From contig OZ245025.1 in NCBI GenBank assembly GCA_965223465.1, forward strand, positions 1,054,001 through 1,118,000: 64,000 nt of DNA. Direction: 5' to 3'. The notes below the pieces were generated by a model that saw nothing but the letters and a program-made list of their open reading frames with translations, had not been told where the DNA came from and did not search any database. The number at the start of each line of letters is the position of its first letter. The stretch's first letter is position 1. Both the position numbers and the translations under genes were made by a program. Below are positions 27,680-35,870 of the stretch, one piece after another. The DNA comes from JAAELZ01 sp965223465. Its GTDB lineage: Bacteria; Pseudomonadota; Gammaproteobacteria; Arenicellales; Poriferihabitantaceae.

Positions 27680-28870
27680 TTAGTTTTGCTTCTGTGCTTC
27701 CGCCCGATCTTTATTCCAATAAGAAACGCACCTGATTTTATTTAAATCGCATCTTTCTTTGTATTTCATCGAGATTTCTCTTACTTCTTCAAGCAAACCA
27801 TCTTCTAATTTTGTTGGCTCAAGCCCCAACTCTAAAAAGCAACTATTCTCCACATGTAGCTCGTTTTCATTCGCCTCATTTCTTGGGTTAGGTATGGTTT
27901 GTATATCTGCGCCGCTTTTTGATGCAACTAATCCAGCTAAATCTTTCACAGTGTGCGTTTCAGTCATCTGATTAAGGATTGCGACTTTATCGTCTTTCTT
28001 AGGTGGATTTAAAGCAGCAATCTCAAGACACTTTACTGTATCGGTAATATGAATGAACGCCCGAGTTTGTCCTCCAGTACCATGTACGGTCAAGGGGTAG
28101 CCAATTGCAGCCTGCATTAAGAAGCGATTGAGAACAGTACCGTAATCTCCATCATAATCAAATCGATTGACTAATCTATCATCTAGTTTGGTTTCTTCTG
28201 TTTGTGTGCCCCAAACGATTCCCTGGTGAAGATCTGTAATTCTGACATTATCATTCTTATTGTAATAGGCGAAAAATAACTGATCCTGTGTTTTAGTAAG
28301 ATGATAGATACTACCGGGATCAACTGGATACAAAATCCTGGTTTGGATCGATTCACCATTCTCTACTGGAATCTGCACATCCAGATAACCTTCTGGTATT
28401 TTCATACCAGCTGTTCCATAGCCATAAACACCCATGGTGCCTAAATGCACGATATGTATATCCAAACCTAGTTCAGTTGTCGCGCATAGAACGTTATGCG
28501 TTGCGTTGAGATTATTGTTGACGGTATAGATTTTCTCTTGAGGGCCCTTCATTGAATAAGGCGCAGCTCTCTGTTCAGCGAAATGAATAATAGTATCTGG
28601 TTCAATTTCCTGGATTAAATCCTTGAGTCTTTGATACTGCACAGCAACATCAATTTTTTCAAACCTTATTGTTTGGCCCGTTATTTCATTCCAGGCTTGT
28701 AATCTGTTGGACATCGACTCTATTGGTGTAAGAGAGCTAACCTCTAAATCGATATCTATTTTTCTTCTTGAAAGGTTATCAACTATTGTAATTTCATGTC
28801 CTTTTTTAGACAAATACAACGCCGTTGGCCAACCACAAAATCCGTCACCACCCAGAATAATAATTTTCAT
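27680..28870 (-). CDS. sqdB: UDP-sulfoquinovose synthase homologue (SQD1/SqdB family)
   Basis: SQD1 enzymes convert UDP-glucose plus sulfite to UDP-sulfoquinovose using bound NAD. The 396 residues follow the plant/archaeal SQD1 pattern along the full length: GGDGFCGW at 7-14, VDNLSRR at 30-36, SLTPI, HFAEQRAAPYSM at 96-107, HLGTMGVYG at 142-150 (Thr145 and Met146), the Tyr189-x3-Lys193 pair in YHLTKTQD, DLHQGIVWGTQTEET, YGTVLNRFLMQAAIG, TVHGTGGQTRAFIHI and PNPRNEANENE. These are SQD1-specific, not general epimerase motifs. It is the first gene of the leftward half of the island. No sulfolipid synthase gene is visible, so the product probably feeds a polysaccharide rather than SQDG; this is inference. 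Confidence 0.9.
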   Translation of the reverse strand: MKIIILGGDGFCGWPTALYLSKKGHEITIVDNLSRRKIDIDLEVSSLTPIESMSNRLQAWNEITGQTIRFEKIDVAVQYQRLKDLIQEIEPDTIIHFAEQRAAPYSMKGPQEKIYTVNNNLNATHNVLCATTELGLDIHIVHLGTMGVYGYGTAGMKIPEGYLDVQIPVENGESIQTRILYPVDPGSIYHLTKTQDQLFFAYYNKNDNVRITDLHQGIVWGTQTEETKLDDRLVNRFDYDGDYGTVLNRFLMQAAIGYPLTVHGTGGQTRAFIHITDTVKCLEIAALNPPKKDDKVAILNQMTETHTVKDLAGLVASKSGADIQTIPNPRNEANENELHVENSCFLELGLEPTKLEDGLLEEVREISMKYKERCDLNKIRCVSYWNKDRAEAQKQN

Positions 28871-29303
28871 TTTTTCTATATAATATGCTGTTTTACCTAA
28901 TGATTGTGTCGAGGCTCGATACCTCTACGCTATTGGCAGAGAGGTCTTAAAGCCGGTGCACTACATATCCAGAAGCTAAACCTACTTTCATATTTTAGTT
29001 GGTTTGTGCCTCATCATTTCTTTGATCTTTTTATTTGAAATCTACCTGGTATGAACAGTCACCATGCGCAGAAACTTTTACCCATCAATCCAGTCGAAAT
29101 TGCTGATTTTCGCCGGGCGCGATTATATCAGATAATTGTTTTTTAACGCTGGATATTCAACCTACTTATTAATTTATACTCCATTGTGTTCTAGTGAAGG
29201 CTTTTAGTAACGACTAAAATAGCAAAATCCCTGAGAACTCCATAGTAAAAAATTCCAATCCCAACACCCCAGTTTTATATGTAGAACGTGATCCTAACGT
29301 GCA
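28871..29303. other. AT-rich intergenic region upstream of the glycan genes
   Basis: About 430 bp between the sulfoquinovose-synthase homologue and the terminator of the S74 gene. No credible coding frame is visible. It should contain the promoter for the leftward island genes. I looked for the ops element (GGCGGTAG) and did not see one. Confidence 0.45.
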
Positions 29304-29331
29304 TAAAAAAGACCCGGGAAAGCCCGGGTCT
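29304..29331 (-). terminator. Rho-independent terminator of the S74-domain gene
   Basis: Read leftward, a perfect stem AGACCCGGG / CCCGGGTCT with a CTTT loop is followed by six T residues. It lies about 24 bp after the stop of the 29355-30674 gene. Confidence 0.93.
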
Positions 29332-29354
29332 GCTAATCAGCTTTAAAACTAAAA

Positions 29355-30674
29355 TTAATATACAACAGCGATCTGACTATTATTTTGTAATTTCTCAACC
29401 ATTGCGGTTAGTTCAGTCAACTTATCCTCGAGATTGGATATGCTTTTTTCCTGTTCAGCAAGTTTTTTGCCCTGATCCTGTATCACGTTGTCTTTATCAC
29501 TAATAAGCTGGTTTAAGCCCTTAATCGCAGCCAGTGAAACCCCGGCAACATCTATAGAAGATATGGTTGATTTATCGCTACCTTTCAAGTCAAATGCCGC
29601 GTGGAAATCTTCCGCCATAGGGCCAATATGCCTAACCGAACCATCATCTTTTTTGTAGCTCCACTCGCTGACCGGCAAAGTTGAAATTTTCTCCAGGATT
29701 TCATTGGCATCAACAACGTCGATTTTGTCTTTATTTTTACGGCTTGAATTATATAATACACCGTTTGCGGTCAGATTTCCGGCAATCTGCATATTACCGC
29801 CTGAAAAGACCTGCATTTCGACCACGCCACTACCAGTTTTACCAATAACAAAGCGAGTACCTGCTACACCTGTTCGAAATGTCCATTCACCCCCCGGGAA
29901 TGGAACGCTAGTATCTTCCAACTTCAAGTTCGGGCCACCTCGGTTTTTGATTCTTATTACATCGCGACTGGCTGAGCTCGCGCTGTTATTTTCCAGGTAT
30001 ACAAGCGCACCTGGCGGTGTTCCCCGCACCAACACTTCAGGATTCCCTGCTGTGTTTCTTTGGAGGTTAAATAAATTGGCGGGTAGTCTAGAGTCGATAT
30101 TAAAAATATCCTGCCCTGAATTACCTTCAATCGAAAACCTGTTTGTGGCCAACTGCAAATCGACCACCCCTGCACCTACTGAGGTATCATCAATTCTAAT
30201 GGCGGGGAGGGTTGAACGTACGTCGAGCTCTTCTATCGGTGCACTGGTATTGATGCCCACACGTTCGCTAGAATCAAGATAAAGCAGGTTATTACCCGTC
30301 CCGTTTTCTATAGTAAAAGGTCGGCCGGCTGATGCACCCTCATCCCATTCGATCGAGAGCGCCTCGTTAATACCATCAGTAGATATTAACCAGTCTGCGT
30401 CACCTGCACTAGTATCGGTTAATGCGATACCTGGAAAGGCGTCTTTTGCAATTATTTCTGGAAATATATTGCTAGTTCCATTTGGAACCGAAAAGTTTTC
30501 ACCGTCAAAACAAGCGTTACCTCCACTTGCGCACAAGCCTCCTTCAACGATCACGTCATCCAGATGGACAATATCTGCCGTTACTGCGGTTGACATTAGC
30601 AAGCCACTGCAAAGTAAAGCCTTCACGACCACCTCTTTACGTTGTATATAACTAGATACTTTAATTAATTTCAT
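29355..30674 (-). CDS. Secreted protein with C-terminal S74 intramolecular chaperone domain
   Basis: The 439-residue precursor carries a signal peptide (hydrophobic LLCSGLLMSTAVTA, about residues 19-33). The central part (about 90-310) is a beta-rich region with repeated phrases such as RIDDTSVGAG and KLEDTSVPFPGG, typical of trimeric fibre-like proteins. From about residue 320 it has a Peptidase_S74 domain: NSSRKNKDKIDVVDANEILEKI (candidate nucleophile Ser before the Lys-rich helix), VSEWSYKKDD and IGPMAEDFHAAF, then a coiled coil ending the protein. S74 domains fold phage tail spikes and then cut themselves off, but here the gene is chromosomal and has a Sec signal. A surface fibre or adhesin is the likely role. 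It has its own terminator and follows a small secreted protein gene by 22 bp. Confidence 0.82.
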   Translation of the reverse strand: MKLIKVSSYIQRKEVVVKALLCSGLLMSTAVTADIVHLDDVIVEGGLCASGGNACFDGENFSVPNGTSNIFPEIIAKDAFPGIALTDTSAGDADWLISTDGINEALSIEWDEGASAGRPFTIENGTGNNLLYLDSSERVGINTSAPIEELDVRSTLPAIRIDDTSVGAGVVDLQLATNRFSIEGNSGQDIFNIDSRLPANLFNLQRNTAGNPEVLVRGTPPGALVYLENNSASSASRDVIRIKNRGGPNLKLEDTSVPFPGGEWTFRTGVAGTRFVIGKTGSGVVEMQVFSGGNMQIAGNLTANGVLYNSSRKNKDKIDVVDANEILEKISTLPVSEWSYKKDDGSVRHIGPMAEDFHAAFDLKGSDKSTISSIDVAGVSLAAIKGLNQLISDKDNVIQDQGKKLAEQEKSISNLEDKLTELTAMVEKLQNNSQIAVVY

Positions 30675-30696
30675 TTTTTCTCTCCTACGATATTAT

Positions 30697-31128
30697 TTAT
30701 TGACTTGGTTGTTCAGACTCAATCAACTCAAACAAGCCAGCTTGAACTTCAAACCCACCTATTTGGCTTTTAGTGGCCTCTGTTTCTTGTGCTGCCAGTT
30801 GTTCAGCCAGCACATCATCTTCAGCTGCGGCTGCCAATTGCGCTTCGTCTACGGCAGGACCGGCCACAAGTTCGTATTTATAGTTGCCATCTGGCAGGAC
30901 TGTGTCAGGTATATATGCCACGATTTCACCTGCCTCAAAGGTGTGCTGTTCATAAACACCTCCACCGGCAATCGTCAACGACAACTGGTCATAAGGTACG
31001 TTTACGGTAAACATTAGAGACGCAGCATCCGCGCTGACGTCAGCAACTTCGTCTCCGTAGACCGTAACGGACGCGCAGCCAATACAGATAGCAGCTAGAT
31101 ACTGCGGTAATACTTTTTGAATTTTCAT
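30697..31128 (-). CDS. Small secreted protein of unknown function, upstream of the S74 gene
   Basis: I choose the ATG ending at 31128 because a strong GGAGG lies just upstream; the longer frame from 31155 lacks support. The 143-residue product starts MKIQKVLPQYLAAICIGCAS with a signal peptide cleaved at about residue 25 (VYG before DEVAD). The mature protein is acidic: a beta-rich stretch (about 35-85, with FEAGEIVAYIP and LPDGNYKYELVAGP) followed by an Ala/Glu-rich helical segment. I do not recognise a named family. The close spacing to the S74-domain gene and shared strand suggest that the two are made together, perhaps as partner and fibre. Confidence 0.7.
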   Translation of the reverse strand: MKIQKVLPQYLAAICIGCASVTVYGDEVADVSADAASLMFTVNVPYDQLSLTIAGGGVYEQHTFEAGEIVAYIPDTVLPDGNYKYELVAGPAVDEAQLAAAAEDDVLAEQLAAQETEATKSQIGGFEVQAGLFELIESEQPSQ

Positions 31129-31485
31129 AATTTTCCTCCAAAGAATTTGCACCAAAGTTGCGCTGCATTTTTACAATACGGGGTTATGTATAATCAGCAG
31201 CGCTCGATTCACAAAGACTCGCTATCTGACAATCGAAACTGCAAGGTAGAGAATCAGTGTTCTTGCTCACAAATAGTAATATTCAAGTATAGTCTTTTTC
31301 TGTGATTTTTATCACATTTTTCTGTTGTCTGTCGGGAAAATGGCTGACTTAAACAATCTATTATGGCTTCTCCCAAGACGTCCACCACTTTAAAGCGAAG
31401 GGTTTAAACGTAATTAAATTAAGTGATTTAGCATAGATTTAGATTAAGGTAGCATGAAGATACGTTCCAGATACGGCTACACCCC
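31129..31485. other. Divergent intergenic region
   Basis: About 360 bp between the leftward secreted-protein/S74 pair and the promoter of the rightward small secreted protein. Apart from the GGAGG site just upstream of 31128 I see no gene, clear hairpin or repeat. Confidence 0.45.
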
Positions 31486-31513
31486 TTGACTTGCGTTATA
31501 GTAAGAATATAGA
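31486..31513 (+). promoter_or_regulatory. Probable sigma-70-type promoter of the small secreted protein gene
   Basis: TTGACT (31486-31491) is separated by 16 bp from TATAGA (31508-31513). A transcript would start about 40 bp before the ATG at 31558. Confidence 0.4.
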
Positions 31514-31557
31514 CTCCGGTTTGCTCAACTATATAAGTGAAATTTAAAGGACAGAAC

Positions 31558-31881
31558 ATGATTAAGAAAATAGCTCTAGCCGCAGCCCTATTGACGAGTG
31601 TAAGCGGAACCGCACAAGCACGCACAGACCAGAATGTTGCAATCACGGGAGTAGGATGCGGCCAAGACGGAGTATGCTACGCAAACGTCGCAACCCCTGT
31701 TGGTCCGACCTCTTGCTCAAACAGAAACCAAGTGCGCTGGGCTGGCACAACAAACAGTGGCAAGAATTTTACCGCCACAATGCTAACTGCCAAGGCAAGT
31801 GGTGCGCTAACGAACATTGGCACAGTAGATGGTTCATGCTCAGGTGCTTTCCCTACTCTTAACTTTGTCACAGTTAAATAA
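31558..31881 (+). CDS. Small secreted protein with four cysteines, unknown function
   Basis: The start at 31558 is set by AAAGGA about eight bases upstream; an ATG at 31537 is poorly placed. The 107-residue precursor has a clear signal peptide (MIKKIALAAALLTSVSGTAQA before RTDQN). The mature ~86 residues contain four cysteines (VGCGQDGVCY, TSCSN and GSCSG), probably forming two disulfides in the periplasm or outside the cell, and end in LNFVTVK. No named family is recognised. The gene stands alone with its own likely promoter. Confidence 0.72.
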   Translation: MIKKIALAAALLTSVSGTAQARTDQNVAITGVGCGQDGVCYANVATPVGPTSCSNRNQVRWAGTTNSGKNFTATMLTAKASGALTNIGTVDGSCSGAFPTLNFVTVK

Positions 31882-32305
31882 ATATAGTGCATAACAAATG
31901 CCTGGCGAAATTCGGGCAATATCGCCGTGATACTCTCTCTGAAAGTAACAGGTATAGAAGGACTAGGGCAATAAAGAGAGTGTAAAATAGAGAAATTTCG
32001 CTATTAATAACCAAATTGGAACAGTACCCAGAACGTGGTAGTACTCCTCATATCCTCCTGCCGAACAATCATTAGCTAGCGGAAAATGCTAGTGTAGAAA
32101 TACTTTTTGATCGCTTAAGTTTGCCTGCGCGCGTATTTACTAGAGATTACTGCTCATTCATACCGAGTAATACCGATAGAGACTATCCTTCATGACCAAA
32201 AGCAAGGCGGTTTTTAATGTGAATGAACTTGATATTCATAAGTATTTGTAACACGAACAACATACTTGCGAAATAGTGTAAAAATATATATGGTACGCAC
32301 CCCAT
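31882..32305. other. Intergenic region before tRNA-Leu
   Basis: About 420 bp without a convincing gene. I see no strong terminator after the small secreted protein gene. The tRNA promoter should be near 32265-32300 (TTGCGA and an A/T-rich TATATA region) but is not clear enough to call. Confidence 0.4.
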
Positions 32306-32392
32306 GCCGAGGTGGCGAAACTGGTAGACGCGCTGGATTCAAAATCCAGTGGTAGCGATACCGTGCCGGTTCGATTCCGGCCCTCGGTACCA
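32306..32392 (+). tRNA. tRNA-Leu(CAA)
   Basis: An 87-nt class II tRNA with CCA encoded. The acceptor stem GCCGAGG pairs with CCTCGGT (G-U at the first pair). The anticodon stem CTGGA/TCCAG carries the loop TTCAAAA, giving anticodon CAA. A long variable arm and the T-arm GCCGGTTCGATTCCGGC complete it. It reads TTG leucine codons. Confidence 0.97.
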
Positions 32393-32465
32393 TTTTTATA
32401 TACACTCCCATATTCCCGAGTTAGCTTGACCCTGCCTTATAGCGTAAGGTGCATCAAAGCCATTG

Positions 32466-33836
32466 TCATCTCGGCATTCCAGGGAATCCCCCACCACCGC
32501 CCATACCTTTCATCATCCCCATCATTTTGCGCATACCGCCCTTACCCCTCATCTTCTTCATCATTTTTTGCATCTGCGTAAATTGCTTTAACAGGCGGTT
32601 AATATCCTGAACTCGCGTGCCGGAACCGGCGGCAATGCGTTGTTTTCGGGTTGCTTTAATCACCGCGGGAAATCTGCGCTCATGCGCCGTCATTGAATTA
32701 ATGATTGCGACGATACGACGCGTTTCCTTTTCGCCCTGCCCTAAAGCGGCTTGCGAAATACTACCCGCACCTGGCAATTTATCCAACATGTTGGACATCC
32801 CGCCCATTTGTTCCATTTGTAATAATTGCTCCCTAAAATCATCCAGATCAAACGCCTTACCTCTTTTTACTTTACGTGCCAGTTGCTGCGCTTTTTGTTT
32901 ATCGACTTTACGCTCGACCTCTTCAACCAGGGTGAGCACATCGCCCATCCCCAGAATTCTAGACGCGACCCGGTCCGGGTGGAATGCTTCGAGCTTATCA
33001 ATACCTTCACCGATACCCAAAAACTTGATCGGTTTGCCCGTGATGTGCCGAATCGATAACGCCGCACCCCCGCGCGCATCACCATCGGTTTTGGTTAAAA
33101 TAAGGCCGGTCAGTTCTAGCGCTTTGTTAAATGCTTTGGCTGAATTGACGGCATCCTGACCGGTTAAACTATCCACCACAAACAAGGTCTCCGTCGGTGA
33201 ACTTGCCTGATGAATCTGGCGCACTTCTGTCATCAATTCCTGATCTACGTGCAGCCGCCCTGCCGTGTCAATGATCAGCGCGTCGGCATTGAGGTTTTTC
33301 GCCTGTTTTATAGCTGATTTTGCGATTGCAACCGGCTTCTGATCCGGTGTGCTTTCAATAAATTGTGCGCCTGCTGCCTGTGATACTTGTTTGAGCTGGT
33401 CGATCGCTGCTGGTCGATAAATATCCGCGCTTACGACGGCGACAGCCTTTTTATCGCGCTCTTTGAGGATATGAGCCAACTTGGCGACGGTGGTCGTCTT
33501 ACCCGCGCCTTGCAAGCCAGTTACCAATATAACCACCGGAGGACGGGCATTTAAATTGAGCGCATCATTTTGCGCACCCATAAGTTGAACCAACTCATCA
33601 TGCACCACCTTGACCATGGCCTCGCCCGGGCTCAGACTGTCTAACACTTCCTTGCCAATTGCACGTTCGCGAACTTGCTCAATAAAAGGCTTGACCACAC
33701 TTAAAGCTACATCTGCCTCCAATAACGCAACGCGTACTTCACGCAAGGCATCTTGAATATTATCCTCACTCAAACGGCCACGGCCGCGCAAGGCTTTAAA
33801 GGTACGTTTAAATCGATTGCCTAATTGTTCAAACAT
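32466..33836 (-). CDS. ffh: Signal recognition particle protein Ffh (SRP54)
   Basis: Ffh binds 4.5S RNA and signal sequences of nascent inner-membrane proteins, then docks with FtsY. The 456 residues show the N domain (1-90), the G domain with P-loop GLQGAGKTTT at about 107-116, DTAGRLHVD (G3) and TKTDGDARGG (G4 and SRP-specific region). A Met-rich M domain ends in GGMRKMMGMMKGMGGGGG. It is divergent from ypjD, a common arrangement in gammaproteobacteria. The usual downstream rpsP-trmD genes are not present; tRNA-Leu lies there instead. Confidence 0.97.
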   Translation of the reverse strand: MFEQLGNRFKRTFKALRGRGRLSEDNIQDALREVRVALLEADVALSVVKPFIEQVRERAIGKEVLDSLSPGEAMVKVVHDELVQLMGAQNDALNLNARPPVVILVTGLQGAGKTTTVAKLAHILKERDKKAVAVVSADIYRPAAIDQLKQVSQAAGAQFIESTPDQKPVAIAKSAIKQAKNLNADALIIDTAGRLHVDQELMTEVRQIHQASSPTETLFVVDSLTGQDAVNSAKAFNKALELTGLILTKTDGDARGGAALSIRHITGKPIKFLGIGEGIDKLEAFHPDRVASRILGMGDVLTLVEEVERKVDKQKAQQLARKVKRGKAFDLDDFREQLLQMEQMGGMSNMLDKLPGAGSISQAALGQGEKETRRIVAIINSMTAHERRFPAVIKATRKQRIAAGSGTRVQDINRLLKQFTQMQKMMKKMRGKGGMRKMMGMMKGMGGGGGFPGMPR

Positions 33837-33947
33837 GATAAATCTATATTGTTAGTCATTTTTGGCTTGGGCATATTGGCTAATTCAACCCATAAGAAGA
33901 TCATTTAGCTTATACTTCACGCAGACTATGATTATAAGGCAGTTTGC

Positions 33948-34778
33948 ATGTTAACCGCTCTCAGTTGGGCCGCACTTTTCAGTTATATCACAGCGCTCAC
34001 ACTACTCTGGCAATACACTACTCAAACCCAAAAACACACAGCTGGTTTTCGCTCGGCTGTCATCGTCGTGACGTTAATTGGCGTAATTTTACACGCGATT
34101 GAATTGTATAACCGGCTTATTCATGGCCAAAGTTCTATTTCGGGCTCCTCCTTTGCACTAGGGCACTCAATATCATTAGTCGCGCTGGTGGCTACCGCTT
34201 TGTTTGTGGTCAGTTCAATGCTACGTTCACCTCTCAATCTTGGCTTAGCGATATTACCAACCACCATCCTTGGTTTACTCGCCGGACGCTGGCTCAATCC
34301 TGAATACGAAGCAGCAATTGTCATGCATCCAGGATTTGAATGGCACATGGCACTGGGGATTGTGGCCTTTGGCTTACTCAGCTTAGCCTTTGCCCAATCC
34401 CTGTTAATAATATTCCAGGATAAAAAACTAAAAGCACATGGCAACCCCCAATCCGGTATTTCACTGGTTTCATTGCCTGCCTTACAAAGCATGGAAACCC
34501 TTTTATTTCAATTATTGTGGCTGGGTTTTGCGGTATTAAGCGTCACGCTTTTACTAGGTGTATTAGTCAATACTGCGCAGCATGGTCGCGCCATTAATTT
34601 CAATCACCATATTATTCTAACCCTGGCGACTTGGCTGGGCTATGCTATCTTATTAGCGGGTAGACATATTGCAGGCTGGCGTGGACGCCAGGCTGCCATC
34701 TACACGATAATTTGCTATAGTTTATTCCTACTAGGTTACTATGGTCCAAGAATAGTACGAGAATTGATTATTAATTAA
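33948..34778 (+). CDS. ypjD: Inner-membrane protein YpjD (cytochrome c assembly family)
   Basis: The 276-residue integral membrane protein has about eight hydrophobic helices and the CcmC/CcsA-family pattern in the middle and C-terminal parts, including HPGFEWHMALGIVAF (a conserved His region) and LTLATWLGYAILLAGRHIAGWRGRQAA near the end. YpjD homologues are found next to ffh in many gammaproteobacteria. The family handles haem or related membrane roles, but YpjD itself has no settled function. The gene is divergent from ffh (111 bp gap). The ATG is preceded by an AAGG ribosome binding site. Confidence 0.88.
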   Translation: MLTALSWAALFSYITALTLLWQYTTQTQKHTAGFRSAVIVVTLIGVILHAIELYNRLIHGQSSISGSSFALGHSISLVALVATALFVVSSMLRSPLNLGLAILPTTILGLLAGRWLNPEYEAAIVMHPGFEWHMALGIVAFGLLSLAFAQSLLIIFQDKKLKAHGNPQSGISLVSLPALQSMETLLFQLLWLGFAVLSVTLLLGVLVNTAQHGRAINFNHHIILTLATWLGYAILLAGRHIAGWRGRQAAIYTIICYSLFLLGYYGPRIVRELIIN

Positions 34779-34836
34779 ACCCAATTAGGCTTAAATTCAC
34801 TTTAGGTTTATTCAACTACAATTACACTGGCTTTGT

Positions 34837-35253
34837 ATGAAAATCAGCACTTTAATCAAACTGTCCATCGGTACATCAGCACTTATCTTAACTCTAAATG
34901 GCTGCGGTGATGGTGGCACAACAGCAAGTGGGATTGGCGTCAGTGTAAACGGCAATTGGACCGGAACTTTTAATGCCAATAGTAAGCCCTTGGCCACATT
35001 TACCATGAGTTTGTCACAACCTTCAGCCAACTTAAACAGCCCTTTTGAAGACAGCGAGGTAAACGGCACCCTAAGCTCAAGTCACCCGAGTATTAGTAGT
35101 GGCTCTATCTCTGGAACACTACAGGAAAACCATATCAACATGTCAGTTGGAAATATCACAATGACAGGCAGTGTTAACCCAAATAGTATGAACGGCTCTT
35201 GGTCTGCTGCTACTTCCACAAATTTGCGCGGCACATGGCGAGCATCGCGTTAG
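34837..35253 (+). CDS. Small lipoprotein, unknown function (paralogue of 35871-36404)
   Basis: The 138-residue precursor has a lipoprotein signal with lipobox LNGC (Cys at about residue 23). The mature part is Ser/Asn/Gly-rich with alternating beta-like stretches (VSVNGNWTGTF, INMSVGNITMTGSV and a final LRGTWRAS). The pattern GxWxGxF...VNGTL...SGxWxA also occurs in the gene at 35871-36404, so the two are diverged paralogues, probably small beta-barrel lipoproteins. No named family is recognised. Confidence 0.72.
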   Translation: MKISTLIKLSIGTSALILTLNGCGDGGTTASGIGVSVNGNWTGTFNANSKPLATFTMSLSQPSANLNSPFEDSEVNGTLSSSHPSISSGSISGTLQENHINMSVGNITMTGSVNPNSMNGSWSAATSTNLRGTWRASR

Positions 35254-35269
35254 CGCGGTTTATCTGGCA

Positions 35270-35737
35270 ATGAGACATCAACGTTTAGTCCCACGCTGGC
35301 TTATCTGGCTCAGCTACTTGTTCGTACTACCCTGTTTTGCTGAACAGCCAGCCAGCTTCGAAACCTATATCGCAGCTAGTGATAATGGTCACACACCTAA
35401 CTTAAAGCCCGAAAAGCATTTTGACTGTTCCGATATGGTCTACGCGGTCATTAAATCCAATGAAACAACTATCCGGGTTGCGCAGAACCATGATTTGGTC
35501 GTGAACTGGATCAATCCTGCAAACAAACTGGAACAAGAAACCCGCTATGACTTTTCTTCCTACGGTAAAGACACCCTCGTCTGGGCTTGGCTGAGACTAT
35601 CTGCCCCAGCCGGAGCCGCGTTTGGCCGTATTTTTGACCCTTCTTTTGGGATGGCAAAGTTCATCGGTGATTGGCGCGTTGAAATCATTATCGATGGCGA
35701 AAAAGTTGCAACCCATCAGTTCAACGTTCTGTGTTAG
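35270..35737 (+). CDS. Secreted protein of unknown function
   Basis: The 155-residue precursor has an N-terminal signal peptide (WLIWLSYLFVLPCFA before EQPAS). The mature part is beta-rich: FDCSDMVYAVIKSN, NHDLVVNWINPAN, DTLVWAWLRL and a C-terminal GDWRVEIIIDGEKV...FNVLC. The single Cys in the first strand and the C-terminal Cys could form a disulfide. The layout resembles small periplasmic Ig-like proteins, but no family name can be given. It starts 16 bp after the upstream lipoprotein gene and is likely co-transcribed with it. Confidence 0.7.
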   Translation: MRHQRLVPRWLIWLSYLFVLPCFAEQPASFETYIAASDNGHTPNLKPEKHFDCSDMVYAVIKSNETTIRVAQNHDLVVNWINPANKLEQETRYDFSSYGKDTLVWAWLRLSAPAGAAFGRIFDPSFGMAKFIGDWRVEIIIDGEKVATHQFNVLC

Positions 35738-35870
35738 TGACTTGACATTTTCATGCTCCACTGCGCACGTGAACGCCCGAGAAAAGCGGATGGAAGTATA
35801 GAATAAAAATATTATTCGGTTATAATCGCGTCAAACGATTAAACCGTACACGCCACTAGAGAAAACAATA

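Noticed and set aside
28871..29303. JUMPstart/ops antitermination element before the glycan genes
   Set aside because: I looked for GGCGGTAG on both strands in the island's flanks and did not find it.
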